Positions 17,856 to 26,188 of a DNA stretch of 61,617 bases are shown here, one piece after another. The stretch lies in the NCBI GenBank assembly GCA_003553565.1, contig PWER01000068.1:1-61617 (forward strand), given 5' to 3'. This stretch comes from Nitriliruptoria bacterium. Its GTDB lineage: Bacteria; Actinomycetota; Nitriliruptoria; Euzebyales; Egibacteraceae. The first letter of the stretch is position 1. Each line of letters starts with the position of its first letter. The notes under the pieces are model-generated. The model did no database searches. It was given only the letters and a program-made list of their open reading frames with translations, and was not told where the DNA came from. The translations under genes and the position numbers were made by a program.

Positions 17856-17901
17856 CCGCGCGAGGGCTGAAGGTCCCAGGCGGCCGGGACCTTCCGCGCG
17901 G
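17856..17901. repeat. Interrupted 16-bp inverted repeat upstream of ctaC and dut
   Basis: CCGCGCG (17856-17862) pairs with CGCGCGG (17895-17901), and GAAGGTCCC (17869-17877) pairs with GGGACCTTC (17886-17894). Together they form a 16-bp stem with a one-sided 6-nt bulge (17863-17868) and an 8-nt loop. It lies upstream of both predicted promoters, so it is either a DNA-level site or part of an unrecognised transcript. Confidence 0.6.
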
Positions 17902-17946
17902 TGGGTCGCGGCGCTGGTGCGCTGGCCGCCACGGTCGCCCACCTCG

Positions 17947-17952
17947 TAGGCT
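17947..17952 (+). promoter_or_regulatory. Predicted -10 box of the GNAT-dUTPase gene
   Basis: TAGGCT, 35 nt before the GTG start, leaving a leader of about 30 nt that contains the AGGAGA ribosome-binding site. Confidence 0.45.
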
Positions 17953-17987
17953 GTGGCGCCACGACGCGGCACGAGTAGGAGACAGCG

Positions 17988-18959
17988 GTGGGTGACGAGC
18001 TCGAGGTCCGACGCAACCCGGCGCCCACCGAGGAGCTGCTCGGTGCGTTGGTGCGGGTGTGGGTGGATGTCACCGAGGACGGCGGCGCGGTGGGGCTGAG
18101 CTCACCAGCCGAGCCCGACGACGCTCGGGCGTTGGCCGAGGCGCACCTGGACGGGGTCGCCAGCGGCCGCGAGGACCTCGTGGTCGCCTTCGAGGCAGGC
18201 CGCGTCCTGGGCTTCGGGTTCCTCGAGCTCAACGGCCAGGGCGTGCTGTGCCACTGGGCCGCGATCAAGCGCCTGCAGCGCCATCCCCGCGCTCGTGGTC
18301 GCGGCGTCGGGGCGGCTGTGCTGACCGAGCTCGAGGCGGCGTCACGCGACCGGGGCCTGCTCATGACCACGGTCACTGTGCGTGACGGCACCGGCTACGA
18401 GCGGTTCTACCTGGATCGGGGCTATCGCCTCGATGCGGTGCTGCCTGACCGGCTCCAGCTGCGCGATGGTCGCTTGCTGGACGAGCTGCACCTGTCCAAG
18501 CGCCTCGACCAGCCTCAGCTGGCCGCCGACGCGCTCGCGGTGCAGCGGCTCGATCCTGAGCTGCCGCTGCCCCAGCGCGCGCATCCCGGTGATGCTGGCC
18601 TCGACCTGCAGGCGCGGGAGGGGGTCACGCTCGCGCCGGGAGAGCGGGCGGTGGTGCCCACGGGCGTCGCCATCGCGCTGCCGAGCGGCACCGTCGGGCT
18701 GCTGCACCCGCGCTCGGGCCTGGCCGCCGAGCACGGCGTGGGGATGGTCAATGCGCCGGGGACGGTCGATGAGGGCTACCGCGGCGAGCTCAAGGTGGTG
18801 CTGATCAACCTCGACCCCACCACACCGGTCACGCTCGACCGGGGTCAGCGCGTGGCGCAGCTGGTGGTGCAGCCGGTGTCGTCGGCACCGGTCCAGGAGG
18901 TCGACGAGCTCGGTGCCTCCCCGCGGGGGGCCGGCGGCTTCGGGTCGACGGGGGAGTAG
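17988..18959 (+). CDS. dut: GNAT acetyltransferase - dUTPase fusion protein
   Basis: One uninterrupted 323-codon frame encodes two domains. Residues ~1-170 form a GNAT N-acetyltransferase with strand [14 protein letters not shown], then the acetyl-CoA loop [12 protein letters not shown] (101-112) and the closing [14 protein letters not shown] (136-149). Residues ~184-323 form a complete trimeric dUTPase with all five motifs: HPGDAGLDL (199-207), PRSGLA (241-246), [13 protein letters not shown] (255-267), RGQRVAQ (285-291) and [10 protein letters not shown] (313-322). The dUTPase half should convert dUTP to dUMP plus pyrophosphate; the acetyl acceptor is unknown. GTG 17988 has AGGAGA 5-6 nt upstream. 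An internal GTG (18540, residue 185) lies exactly where stand-alone dUTPases begin but has no ribosome-binding site, so a second, dUTPase-only product is possible but unproven. Confidence 0.88.
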   Translation: MGDELEVRRNPAPTEELLGALVRVWVDVTEDGGAVGLSSPAEPDDARALAEAHLDGVASGREDLVVAFEAGRVLGFGFLELNGQGVLCHWAAIKRLQRHPRARGRGVGAAVLTELEAASRDRGLLMTTVTVRDGTGYERFYLDRGYRLDAVLPDRLQLRDGRLLDELHLSKRLDQPQLAADALAVQRLDPELPLPQRAHPGDAGLDLQAREGVTLAPGERAVVPTGVAIALPSGTVGLLHPRSGLAAEHGVGMVNAPGTVDEGYRGELKVVLINLDPTTPVTLDRGQRVAQLVVQPVSSAPVQEVDELGASPRGAGGFGSTGE

Positions 18960-19049
18960 CGGGGGCGTAGCAGGGCCTGGCGGACGCGATGACCGCCGCG
19001 CTCGCGGCAGGCGTGAAGGTACGAGGCGAGCCCGGAAGGGGCGGGCGGG

Positions 19050-19125
19050 TGGAGCGGACGACGGGACTCGAACCCGCGACCCCCACCTTGGCAAGGTGGT
19101 GCTCTACCGACTGAGCTACGTCCGC
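19050..19125 (-). tRNA. tRNA-Gly (GCC)
   Basis: Complete cloverleaf: acceptor GCGGACG pairs with CGTCCGC, the D-arm is GCTC...GAGC, and the anticodon stem CCACC/GGTGG surrounds loop TTGCCAA (anticodon GCC, 19090-19092). The T-arm carries GGTTCGAGTCC. The 3' CCA is encoded (19050-19052). Confidence 0.97.
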
Positions 19126-19239
19126 GTGCCGATGCTGCGGCGACCAGCATCCTGCCGCAGTCGGCGGCGGCGTGCAACCTGCGCGCTACCGGGGCGCGCC
19201 GGTGGCGATCGCCGGTGCTGATCGCTGACGGGCGCCGCG

Positions 19240-19692
19240 TCACGGGCGCGCCAGCTGCTCCCGTTGCTGGCGGTACCACGCGAGCTGCTTGCCCTGGCCG
19301 AGCCCGCGCACCGGTCGGCTGGCGCTCGCGCCCCGGCCCACGAGGCCCGCCTCCAGCCCGGCCTCGCAGAACGCTTGACCGGCGTGGAGCTCCACGACCG
19401 CCCCGGCCAGCGGACCGCAGCGTTCCTCGAGCTCGGCGAGGACCGCCGCCGACCATGCCTCCCGCTGAGCGCGCGGCAGGTCGCGGAGGAGCTCCTGCTC
19501 GGGCTCCACGAGCTCGTCGGGGGTCACCAGCCCGTAGCGCGGGCTGAGCACGTACCAGCGGTCGCACGCAGCCTCGACGTGAGCTCGGCGCGCGCGGAAC
19601 AGCGGTGAGTCGTAGACCTCCCGCGCCGGAGCCGGGGTGTGCTGGGATCCGTGCGCCGGCTGTCCGCCGCACGCCACCAGGCCGATCCGCAT
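19240..19692 (-). CDS. DUF6884 domain protein
   Basis: Protein of 150 residues resembling the DUF6884 family. It has the N-terminal strand RIGLVACGG, then AREVYDSPLFRARRAHVEAACDR and WYVLSPRYGLVTPDELVEP, a central VVELHAGQAFCEAG and a C-terminal GLGQGKQLAWYRQQ. Conserved Cys/Gly at the start and the 'LSPRYGLV' segment give a nucleotide-hydrolase or transferase-like look. No function is established, and members are often found near defence or nucleic-acid modification genes in other genomes. Here it sits downstream of tRNA-Gly and upstream, on the same strand, of nothing obviously related. ATG 19692 follows GGGCAACC only weakly, so the start is moderately certain. Confidence 0.65.
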   Translation of the reverse strand: MRIGLVACGGQPAHGSQHTPAPAREVYDSPLFRARRAHVEAACDRWYVLSPRYGLVTPDELVEPEQELLRDLPRAQREAWSAAVLAELEERCGPLAGAVVELHAGQAFCEAGLEAGLVGRGASASRPVRGLGQGKQLAWYRQQREQLARP

Positions 19693-19858
19693 GGTTGCCC
19701 TCCTCGCTGGACGCCGAACGAAGGGCGCAGCATCTGCGCGCGTGCGCTCGCGGGCAACGAGCCCCTGGGGATCATCACGAAGCGTCGATCTTCCAGCACT
19801 CAGGGTGAGGTTCGCGGGTGCGGCGGGACCAGGGCGCCAGCGTGTGCTGCGCGCGGCG

Positions 19859-20767
19859 TCAGCGTCGCGGCGGCAGCGGGATCCGGTCGAGGTCGCGGGC
19901 GACCGTGACCGGCTCGAACCGTGACCGCGCCTCCGCGGCCACCGCGCGCAGGTCCGGATAGCGCTGCGAGAAGTGCGTGAGCACCAGCGACGCGGCGCCC
20001 GCCTCGCGGGCCAGGACCGCTGCCTGCGCGGCGGTGAGGTGCGCGTAGCGGTCGGCGAGGTCGGCGTGGCGCTCCAGGAAGGTCGCCTCGCAGATGAGCA
20101 CGTCGACGTCGCGAGCGAGCTCTAGGGCGGCGTCACACCAGCGCGTGTCCATCACGAAGGCCAGCGACTGCCCCGGCCGCGGCACGCTGACGTCCTCCAG
20201 GCGCACGGTGCGCCCGGCGATGGTCACCGCGCCGAGGCGCTGCAGCTCGCCCACGGCCGGTCCGTGCACCCCGGCGGCCTCGAGCCGCTCGGGCAGCAGC
20301 GTGCGGCCATCCGGCTCCCACAGGCGCCACCCGAGGGTCTCGGCGCCGTGGTCCAGCCGCCGCGCCTCCAGCGCGAACGGCGGGGCATCGAGCAGGTGCC
20401 CGGGCTCGCTGGGCCGCTGCCGCACCAGGACGCGATCCTCGACCGGCGACAGGTGCAGCAGCGCGTCCATGTGGTCCTGGCCGCCGGCGGGGTAGTGGAT
20501 CTCCAAGGGGGCCTCGGTGCCATCCAGCGCCATGCGCTGCAGCACCCCGGGCAGGCCGAGGCAGTGATCGCCGTGGAAGTGGGTGATCAGCACGTGCGTG
20601 AGGCGACTCGGCGTGATGTCTGCGTGGCGCATCTGGCGTTGGGTGCCCTCGCCGGGATCGAACAGCACCATCGCGTCGTCCCACCGCAGCACCAGCCCGT
20701 GGTGGTTGCGCTCGCGGGTGGGCACCTGGGAGGCGGTGCCCAGCACGGTGATCTCCCGCTCGGACAT
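19859..20767 (-). CDS. rnz: Ribonuclease Z-like metallo-beta-lactamase-fold protein
   Basis: Protein of 302 residues with the RNase Z signature: VLFDPGEGTQRQM near residue 35, metal motif HFHGDHCLGLPG near 66, a later HLTAAQAA and C-terminal VLTHFSQRYPDL. Canonical enzymes cut the 3' trailer of tRNAs lacking an encoded CCA; tRNA-Val in this window is such a case, and tRNA-Gly is not. The N-terminal REITVLGTASQVPTRERNHHG is the expected first strand and substrate loop, and full-length family members are about 300 residues. ATG 20767 is favoured because a TACGGT -10 box ends 8 nt upstream (leaderless geometry); GTG 20776 would lie inside it. An arylsulfatase or other MBL activity is less likely given GEGTQ. 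Confidence 0.82.
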   Translation of the reverse strand: MSEREITVLGTASQVPTRERNHHGLVLRWDDAMVLFDPGEGTQRQMRHADITPSRLTHVLITHFHGDHCLGLPGVLQRMALDGTEAPLEIHYPAGGQDHMDALLHLSPVEDRVLVRQRPSEPGHLLDAPPFALEARRLDHGAETLGWRLWEPDGRTLLPERLEAAGVHGPAVGELQRLGAVTIAGRTVRLEDVSVPRPGQSLAFVMDTRWCDAALELARDVDVLICEATFLERHADLADRYAHLTAAQAAVLAREAGAASLVLTHFSQRYPDLRAVAAEARSRFEPVTVARDLDRIPLPPRR

Positions 20768-20774
20768 GCTCCGC

Positions 20775-20780
20775 ACCGTA
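20775..20780 (-). promoter_or_regulatory. -10 box of rnz, leaderless geometry
   Basis: TACGGT on the minus strand is followed by 7 nt and then the ATG at 20767, placing the expected transcription start at or next to the start codon. Confidence 0.45.
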
Positions 20781-20875
20781 GCCGAGCGCGAGCCGGGCCC
20801 GCGCGTGGTCGAGGGCCTCGTGCCACAGGGCCGTCCGTCGCCGGACGGCGTCGTGGCCGGCGCCCGAGGGCGCTG

Positions 20876-21562
20876 TCAGGACGTCAGCGTGCCCGTCACC
20901 CGCTCCGCATCGGACAGGTCTGCCAGCACCGCGTCGGCGCCCAACCCGGACAGTGCCTCGACGTCGAACCGGCCGGTGGCCACCAGCAGGCACCGAGCGC
21001 TGCCGGCGCGCGCGCAGGCGAGGTCGTTGGGGGTGTCACCCACCACCCACACCGGTGACGGCTCGCGTCCCAGGGCTGCGACGGCGCGCGACCGCGCCAC
21101 CGCCACCAGCTCGGTGCGGTCGCGATGGTCGCTGCCGAAGGCGCCCTGGCGCCAGTCGAACCAGCCCTCGAGCCCCAGCGCCGCCAGCTTGCGGCGTGCG
21201 TTGGGGGCGATGTTGCCGGTCAGGACTGCCTGGCTGACGCCGGGAGCGCGGTGCAGTCGTGCCAGCGCCTCGGTCACGCCGGGCAGCACCCGGCCCTCCT
21301 CGCGCACCCGCTGCTCGGACTGGGCGAGCTCTGCGGCCAGGCGCTCCAGCACCGCGGGCAGGAGCGCGTTGGCGCGGTGCGCCTGACCGAGGGACGCCAG
21401 CAGCTCGGTGACGATCTGCGGGTCGGTCTTGCCGCTCATGCGCACGCCGTGCTCACCGAGCGGCGCTCCGGCCTCTGCGGCCACCGCTCGCTCGACGACC
21501 TCGCGGGCCACACGCCCCGCGCGGATCAGGGTGCCGTCGATGTCCCACAGGATCAGGCGCAC
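20876..21562 (-). CDS. HAD-superfamily hydrolase (phosphoglycolate phosphatase-like)
   Basis: About 228 residues with a Gph-type HAD core. Motif I is LILWDIDGTLIRAG (nucleophile and second Asp), followed by an alpha-helical cap. Motif II is AVLTGN, and motif IV is WVVGDTPNDLACARAG. Expected activity is a phosphomonoesterase on a small metabolite; the substrate cannot be told from sequence. A sugar-phosphate or phosphoglycolate is usual for the class. Start: GTG 21562 places the first strand directly at the N-terminus and has GGGAG upstream; GTG 21589 would add nine residues. It lies between rnz (same strand) and the divergent metY. Confidence 0.78.
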   Translation of the reverse strand: MRLILWDIDGTLIRAGRVAREVVERAVAAEAGAPLGEHGVRMSGKTDPQIVTELLASLGQAHRANALLPAVLERLAAELAQSEQRVREEGRVLPGVTEALARLHRAPGVSQAVLTGNIAPNARRKLAALGLEGWFDWRQGAFGSDHRDRTELVAVARSRAVAALGREPSPVWVVGDTPNDLACARAGSARCLLVATGRFDVEALSGLGADAVLADLSDAERVTGTLTS

Positions 21563-21613
21563 GTGCTCGCTCCCACCCTCGACTCCCACCTGCCTCGACT
21601 CCCACCTGCGACT

Positions 21614-21637
21614 GCTGGCGTGCTGGCGTGCTGGCGT
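21614..21637 (+). repeat. Three tandem copies of an 8-bp unit
   Basis: GCTGGCGT is repeated three times without gaps in the spacer between the HAD gene and metY. A second short duplication (CGACTCCCACCTGC, twice) precedes it at about 21580-21610. Confidence 0.7.
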
Positions 21638-21714
21638 GCGGGGCTCACAGGCGCCCTCGGACGCGCAGCCACCTTTGCCACCCCGCCCTCATGCGGGCTG
21701 CTGGCGCGTCAGCA

Positions 21715-21720
21715 TAGGCT
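21715..21720 (+). promoter_or_regulatory. Predicted -10 box of metY
   Basis: TAGGCT, 46 nt before the metY ATG. The resulting leader (about 40 nt) is too short for a SAM riboswitch and none is visible. Confidence 0.45.
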
Positions 21721-21766
21721 CACGCGTCGCTGCGACACGCCGTGCCGCCTGCCGAGGAGGACCGTG

Positions 21767-23062
21767 ATGACAGAGCCCGAATGGGGCTTCGCCCCCCGCC
21801 AGATCCATGCCGGCGCCCAGCCGGACCCGACGACGGGAGCTCGAGCCACCCCCATCTACCAGACCACCAGCTACGTCTTCCGTGATGTGGACCACGCTGC
21901 CAACCTGTTCTCGCTGGCCGAGCCGGGCAACATCTACACCCGGATCATGAACCCGACCCAAGAGGTGCTGGAGGGGCGGCTGGCCGACCTCGAGGGCGGT
22001 GTCGGCGCGCTGGCGGTGGCCTCGGGACAGGCCGCGGAGACGCTTGCGATCCTCAACCTCACCAGCGGCGGCGGCCACGTGGTCAGCTCGGCCTCGCTGT
22101 ACGGCGGCACCTACAACCTGTTCCATCACACGCTGCCCAAGCTGGGCCTTGCCGTCAGCTTCGTGGACGACCCCGACGACCCCGAGGCCTGGCGCAGCGC
22201 CGCCCGTCCCGACACGCTGGCCTTCTACGGCGAGACCGTGGGCAACCCCAAGGGCGATGTCCTCGACATCACCGCCGTGGCCGAGGTGGCCCACGAGGTC
22301 GGCGTGCCGCTCCTCGTGGACAACACGCTGGCCTCGCCGTGGCTGTGCCGGCCGCTCGAGCACGGAGCCGACGTCGTGCTGCACTCGGTGACCAAGTTCC
22401 TCGGCGGTCACGGGACCTCGATCGGCGGAGCGATCATCGACGGTGGCACGTTCGACTTCGGTGCGCACGCCGAGCGCTTCCCGGCCTTGACCGGCCCCGA
22501 CCCCAGCTACAGCGACCTGTCCTTCTGGGACGCGCTGGGGCCCGGCGCCTACATCGCCAAGGCGCGCGTGCAGCTGCTGCGCGACCTCGGGCCGGCGCTG
22601 TCGCCGATGAACGCGTTCCTGCTGCTCCAGGGCATCGAGACGCTGGACCTGCGCATGGAGCGCCACTGCCGCTCGGCGCATCGGATCGCCGAGTGGCTGG
22701 AGGGCCATGACGAGGTCTCCTGGGTCACCTACCCGGGTCTGCCATCGAGCCCCTGGCACGAGCGCGCCCAGCGCTACCTGCCCCGCGGCCAGGGCGCGAT
22801 CCTCTCGTTCGGGATCGCCGGTGGGGCTGAGGCCGGCCGCCGGTTCGTGGAGGGCACCGAGCTGTTCAGCCACCTCGCCAACGTCGGTGACGTGCGCAGC
22901 CTGATCATCCACCCCGCCACGACCACCCACAGCCAGCTGTCGGCGGACGAGCAGATCGCCGCGGGCGCACCGCCCGACCTGGTGCGGCTGTCAGTCGGCC
23001 TGGAGGATCCCGACGACCTGATCGCCGACCTGGCAACCGGGTTCGAGGCCGCCCGAGGATGA
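21767..23062 (+). CDS. metY: O-acetylhomoserine sulfhydrylase / homocysteine synthase
   Basis: PLP enzyme of 431 residues in the Cys/Met metabolism family. It makes homocysteine from O-acetylhomoserine and sulfide. Landmarks are the N-terminal [13 protein letters not shown], then [22 protein letters not shown], the PLP-phosphate loop [32 protein letters not shown] and the Schiff-base lysine in [15 protein letters not shown]. The ~430-residue length and the insert around [17 protein letters not shown] are typical of MetY rather than of MetB/MetC. ATG 21767 has GAGGAGG 8 nt upstream. The stop overlaps the metX start (ATGA), giving a two-gene methionine operon. Confidence 0.93.
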   Translation: MTEPEWGFAPRQIHAGAQPDPTTGARATPIYQTTSYVFRDVDHAANLFSLAEPGNIYTRIMNPTQEVLEGRLADLEGGVGALAVASGQAAETLAILNLTSGGGHVVSSASLYGGTYNLFHHTLPKLGLAVSFVDDPDDPEAWRSAARPDTLAFYGETVGNPKGDVLDITAVAEVAHEVGVPLLVDNTLASPWLCRPLEHGADVVLHSVTKFLGGHGTSIGGAIIDGGTFDFGAHAERFPALTGPDPSYSDLSFWDALGPGAYIAKARVQLLRDLGPALSPMNAFLLLQGIETLDLRMERHCRSAHRIAEWLEGHDEVSWVTYPGLPSSPWHERAQRYLPRGQGAILSFGIAGGAEAGRRFVEGTELFSHLANVGDVRSLIIHPATTTHSQLSADEQIAAGAPPDLVRLSVGLEDPDDLIADLATGFEAARG

Positions 23063-24225
23063 GCGTGCGCACCCACCCCGCCGCCGGTGAGGAACCGCCG
23101 GCCAGCGGCGCTTGGAGGCCCGGCGACCCTGTGGGCCGTCGGCGCTTCGCGCGGCTGCTCACCGACCAGCCGCTCGGCCTCGAGCTCGGTGGCGAGCTGG
23201 GGCCGATCGACGTCGCCTACGAGACGTGGGGCGAGCCCGACGCGGCACGCGCCAACGGGGTGCTGGTGTGCCACGCCCTCACCGGCGACAGTCACGCCGC
23301 CGGCGCCGAGGAGCCAGGCCACCCCTCACCAGGCTGGTGGGACGGGCTCATCGGCCCCGGACGAGCGCTGGACACCCGCCGCTGGTGGGTGGTGTGCGCC
23401 AACGTGATCGCCGGCTGCCAGGGCACCACGGGGCCGGCCTCGCCCGCTGACGACGGCCGCCCGTGGGGCTCGCGGTGGCCGCGCACCACCGTCCGTGACC
23501 AGGCAGCGGTCGAGGTGGCGCTGTCCGACGCCTTGGGCGTGGACCGCTGGGCTCTGGTCGTGGGCGGCTCGATGGGCGGCATGCGGGTGCTGGAGTGGGC
23601 GGCGGGCTGGCCCGATCGGGTGGGCGCTGCGGCTCCGATCGGCTGCGGGGCTGCGGCCTCCGCCGAGCAGATCGCCCTGCAGACCGTCCAGCTCGAGGCG
23701 ATCACCAGCGACCCGCGCTGGCGGGGTGGCGACTACCACGACGCCGCACCCGGCGAGGGGCCCCACCGCGGTCTCGGGGTCGCCCGTCGACTGGCCCAGA
23801 TCACCTACCGCAGCGAGGCCGAGCTCGCCCAGCGCTTCGGGCGGCAGCCGCAGACCGGCGAGGACCCGTTGGGCGATGGGCGCTACGCGGTGCAGAGCTA
23901 CCTCGACCACCACGCCGACAAGCTCGCTCGCCGGTTCGACGCCGGCACCTACGTGGCGCTGACCCGTGCGATGAACGACCACGACGTGGGACGCGGCCGT
24001 GGGGGGATCGCGGGGGCGCTGCGCCGCGTGACGGCCCCCACGACGGTGGTGGGCATCGACTCCGACCGGCTCTATCCGCTGCACCAGCAGCGCGAGCTGG
24101 TCGAGCACATCCCCGGCGCGCAGCTGGAGACCCTGTCCTCGATCCACGGCCACGACGGCTTCCTGATCGACACGGACGCGCTCGGTGCGGTCCTCGAGCG
24201 GGCCCTGGAGCGCGGCAGCGGCTGA
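23059..24225 (+). CDS. metX: Homoserine O-acetyltransferase
   Basis: Alpha/beta-hydrolase-fold enzyme of 388 residues that acylates homoserine, the step before MetY. Seen: DVAYETWGEPD, the oxyanion region HALTGDSHA, the nucleophile elbow GGSMGGMRVLEWA (catalytic Ser), the late Asp region VVGIDSDRLYP and HDGFLID (catalytic His). Family members use acetyl- or succinyl-CoA; the metY neighbour argues for acetyl. The ATG overlaps the metY stop by 4 nt, implying translational coupling. The first ~25 residues are a divergent extension. Confidence 0.93.
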   Translation: MSVRTHPAAGEEPPASGAWRPGDPVGRRRFARLLTDQPLGLELGGELGPIDVAYETWGEPDAARANGVLVCHALTGDSHAAGAEEPGHPSPGWWDGLIGPGRALDTRRWWVVCANVIAGCQGTTGPASPADDGRPWGSRWPRTTVRDQAAVEVALSDALGVDRWALVVGGSMGGMRVLEWAAGWPDRVGAAAPIGCGAAASAEQIALQTVQLEAITSDPRWRGGDYHDAAPGEGPHRGLGVARRLAQITYRSEAELAQRFGRQPQTGEDPLGDGRYAVQSYLDHHADKLARRFDAGTYVALTRAMNDHDVGRGRGGIAGALRRVTAPTTVVGIDSDRLYPLHQQRELVEHIPGAQLETLSSIHGHDGFLIDTDALGAVLERALERGSG

Positions 24226-24292
24226 CGCCTGCGACGGGCAGCCACGAGCGCGCAACAGACCCTCGCGCCAGAGACCCTCCGGGGCACCGGGG

Positions 24293-24784
24293 TCAGCGCG
24301 AAGCCTCGGGGCCACCCTCCGGGTCGGGGCCGTCGTCCTGGTCAGGGCGCTGCGCATCCGGGCCCTGGGCATCGTGATCTGGCGCGTCAGGGGTCTGGGT
24401 GTCGGCCTCGTCGCCGAGGGGCCGTCCACGCAGCTGCGCGATGTCGGCGACCCGGCGCCTGGCATAGATCGCGAAGCCGACGATCGCGGCCCCGAGCAGC
24501 ATCAGCGCCAGGGGCAGCAGCGGCCCGGGCCAGGTGCTGTAGGTGAGCTCGGCACGGAACCACAGCCACCAGTAGGCGATCCAGCACGTCCACAGCACGC
24601 TCTGGAACACCGCTCGTCGGCGCCAGCGGAAGGCGAGCTCCACGGCCACGCGACCCTCGAAGGGCTCGTCGGGGATGTCGCCCTGCCAGACGGAGGAGGC
24701 GATGCGGTGGCGCTCGTGCGGCCCGAGCAGGCGCTCCCACACCTGCTCCCAGGTGCGGTCGTCGAAGCGGTACGCGTCGCTCAT
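24293..24784 (-). CDS. Two-helix membrane protein, unknown function
   Basis: Protein of 163 residues. A charged N-terminal region (1-70) includes TWEQVWERLLGPHERHRI and WQGDIPDEPFEGRVAVELAFRWRRRAVFQS. Two hydrophobic helices follow (about 72-95, WTCWIAYWWLWF, and 103-125, PLALMLLGAAIVGFAIYA). The C-terminal tail (about 130-163) is Asp/Pro-rich and low-complexity. I recognise no family. ATG 24784 gives a compact protein; a TACCCT box lies 47 nt upstream. It converges with metX and is divergent from the M50 protease gene. Confidence 0.6.
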   Translation of the reverse strand: MSDAYRFDDRTWEQVWERLLGPHERHRIASSVWQGDIPDEPFEGRVAVELAFRWRRRAVFQSVLWTCWIAYWWLWFRAELTYSTWPGPLLPLALMLLGAAIVGFAIYARRRVADIAQLRGRPLGDEADTQTPDAPDHDAQGPDAQRPDQDDGPDPEGGPEASR

Positions 24785-24830
24785 GCGCAGTCCTCGGACC
24801 CGGGCCGCGTAGGCCGCGGTGCAGCCTCCC

Positions 24831-24836
24831 AGGGTA
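24831..24836 (-). promoter_or_regulatory. Possible -10 box of the two-helix membrane protein gene
   Basis: TACCCT on the minus strand, 46 nt before the ATG at 24784. Confidence 0.3.
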
Positions 24837-24997
24837 GTCGTCTGCGTGCGCCCGCTGCACGGTGCCGTGTCGCGTCGCGCTCGCCTGGCTGGCATGCACG
24901 GCCGGGCCCGTCCCGGGGAAGGATGACCCGTGGAGGGCAGGAGCCGGGGCGGGCTGCCCGCAGACCGGCCAGCACCCGGTGGCAGGAGGAGGACGTC

Positions 24998-26188
24998 ATG
25001 GGCGAGACCATCCGGCTCGGGCGCATCGCCGGCATCGCTGTCGGCGTGAACTGGTCGGTGCTGGTCATCGCGACGCTGATCGCCCTGGGGCTGGGCGTCG
25101 GCAGCCTCCCGACCATGCACCCCGGACACGCCGAGCCGACCTACCTCGTGGCCGGCGTGCTGGCGGCCGCGCTGTTCCTCGGCTCGATCCTGGCCCACGA
25201 GCTGGCCCACGCTGTCCTCGCGCGCCGTCGAGGCGTGGAGGTGGAGGGGATCGTGCTCTGGCTGCTCGGCGGGGTGGCGAAGTTCCGCTCCGAGGCGCGA
25301 ACGCCGCGCGACGAGATCGCGATCGCCGCCGCCGGGCCCCTCATGAGCCTGGTCGTGGCTGCGGTGCTCGGTGCTGGCGCCGGCCTGGCGGTGGTGCTGC
25401 TGGGCACCGGCCTGGTGGTCACGGTGCTGGGCTGGCTGGGCGTGCTCAACGTCCTGCTGGCGCTGTTCAACCTCATCCCGGCGGCACCGCTGGACGGCGG
25501 GCGGATCCTGCGCGGCGTGCTGTGGGCGCGCTCGGGCGATCCCTCGACGGCCGCGGTGTCAGCGGCCCGCGGGGGCAAGGCGTTCGGCATCGCGCTGATC
25601 GCCCTCGGCCTGCTGCTGGTGGCCATCCTGGTCAGCCTGGACGGGCTGTGGCTGATGCTGCTCGGCTGGTTCATCGTCACCGCGGCCGGCGCCGAGGAGT
25701 TCCACGCCAACCTCAAGGGCGTGCGCGTCGGCGACGTCATGAGCCGCGCTCCGGTGGTGGCCCCGGACTGGATCGCGGTGCAGGAGCTCGTCGACCAGTA
25801 CGTGCTCACCCAGCGGTGCTCGACCTTCCCCCTGCGTGGCTTCGATGGCCGCATCACCGGGCTGCTGCCCCTGACGACGATCAAGCGCACCCCGGCCTCG
25901 CAGCGCACCGAGCAGCGCGCCCGTGACATCGCCTGCCCCATCGAGCGCGTGGCCACCGGCCACCCCGACGAGGACCTGACGACCCTCCTGGAGCGGGTGC
26001 GCGGCACCTGCGGCGAGGGCCGCGCGCTGGTCTTCGATGACGCCGGCGAGCTCGTGGGCATCGTGTCGCCACGTGATGTGAGCCACGCCCGCGAGCTGCA
26101 CGCCCTGCGCCAGCCCCAGCGGGGCCAGCAGGACGCAACCACCGACGGTCGCGACCCCACCGGGCCCCGCGGGGCTGTGACGCGCTAG
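24998..26188 (+). CDS. Site-2-protease-like M50 metalloprotease with CBS pair
   Basis: Polytopic protease of 396 residues. Helices near residues 15-40 and 48-70 lead to the zinc motif HELAHAVLARRRG (His-Glu-x-x-His near residue 67). The second metal motif NLIPAAPLDGGRIL (near 158-170) supplies the Asp. The cytoplasmic C-terminus (about 240-370) carries a CBS domain pair (VGDVMSRAPVVAPDWIA..., VFDDAGELVGIVSPRDV), which often bind adenylates and gate activity. Such proteases cut transmembrane anti-sigma factors or other membrane substrates; the substrate is unknown here. ATG 24998 is preceded by GGAGGAGGA. The stop overlaps the convergent flavoprotein stop by 4 nt. Confidence 0.88.
   Translation: MGETIRLGRIAGIAVGVNWSVLVIATLIALGLGVGSLPTMHPGHAEPTYLVAGVLAAALFLGSILAHELAHAVLARRRGVEVEGIVLWLLGGVAKFRSEARTPRDEIAIAAAGPLMSLVVAAVLGAGAGLAVVLLGTGLVVTVLGWLGVLNVLLALFNLIPAAPLDGGRILRGVLWARSGDPSTAAVSAARGGKAFGIALIALGLLLVAILVSLDGLWLMLLGWFIVTAAGAEEFHANLKGVRVGDVMSRAPVVAPDWIAVQELVDQYVLTQRCSTFPLRGFDGRITGLLPLTTIKRTPASQRTEQRARDIACPIERVATGHPDEDLTTLLERVRGTCGEGRALVFDDAGELVGIVSPRDVSHARELHALRQPQRGQQDATTDGRDPTGPRGAVTR

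Larger units (their letters stand above)
17631..17987. other. Divergent intergenic spacer between ctaC and the GNAT-dUTPase gene
   Basis: A 357-nt spacer without a credible gene. It holds a TAGCCT box facing ctaC (17778-17783), a TAGGCT box facing the GNAT-dUTPase gene (17947-17952) and a large interrupted inverted repeat (17856-17901). The ctaC leader would be about 140 nt, unusually long for this window. Confidence 0.5.

Noticed and set aside
21590-21766. Possible SAM or other sulfur-linked riboswitch ahead of metY
   Set aside because: A -10 box at 21715 leaves only about 40 nt of leader, and none of the conserved SAM riboswitch elements is visible.
24185-24997. Upstream extension of the M50 protease frame
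   Set aside because: The first family-like residue and the strong GGAGGAGGA site fix the start at 24998; the extension overlaps metX and the convergent membrane protein gene.
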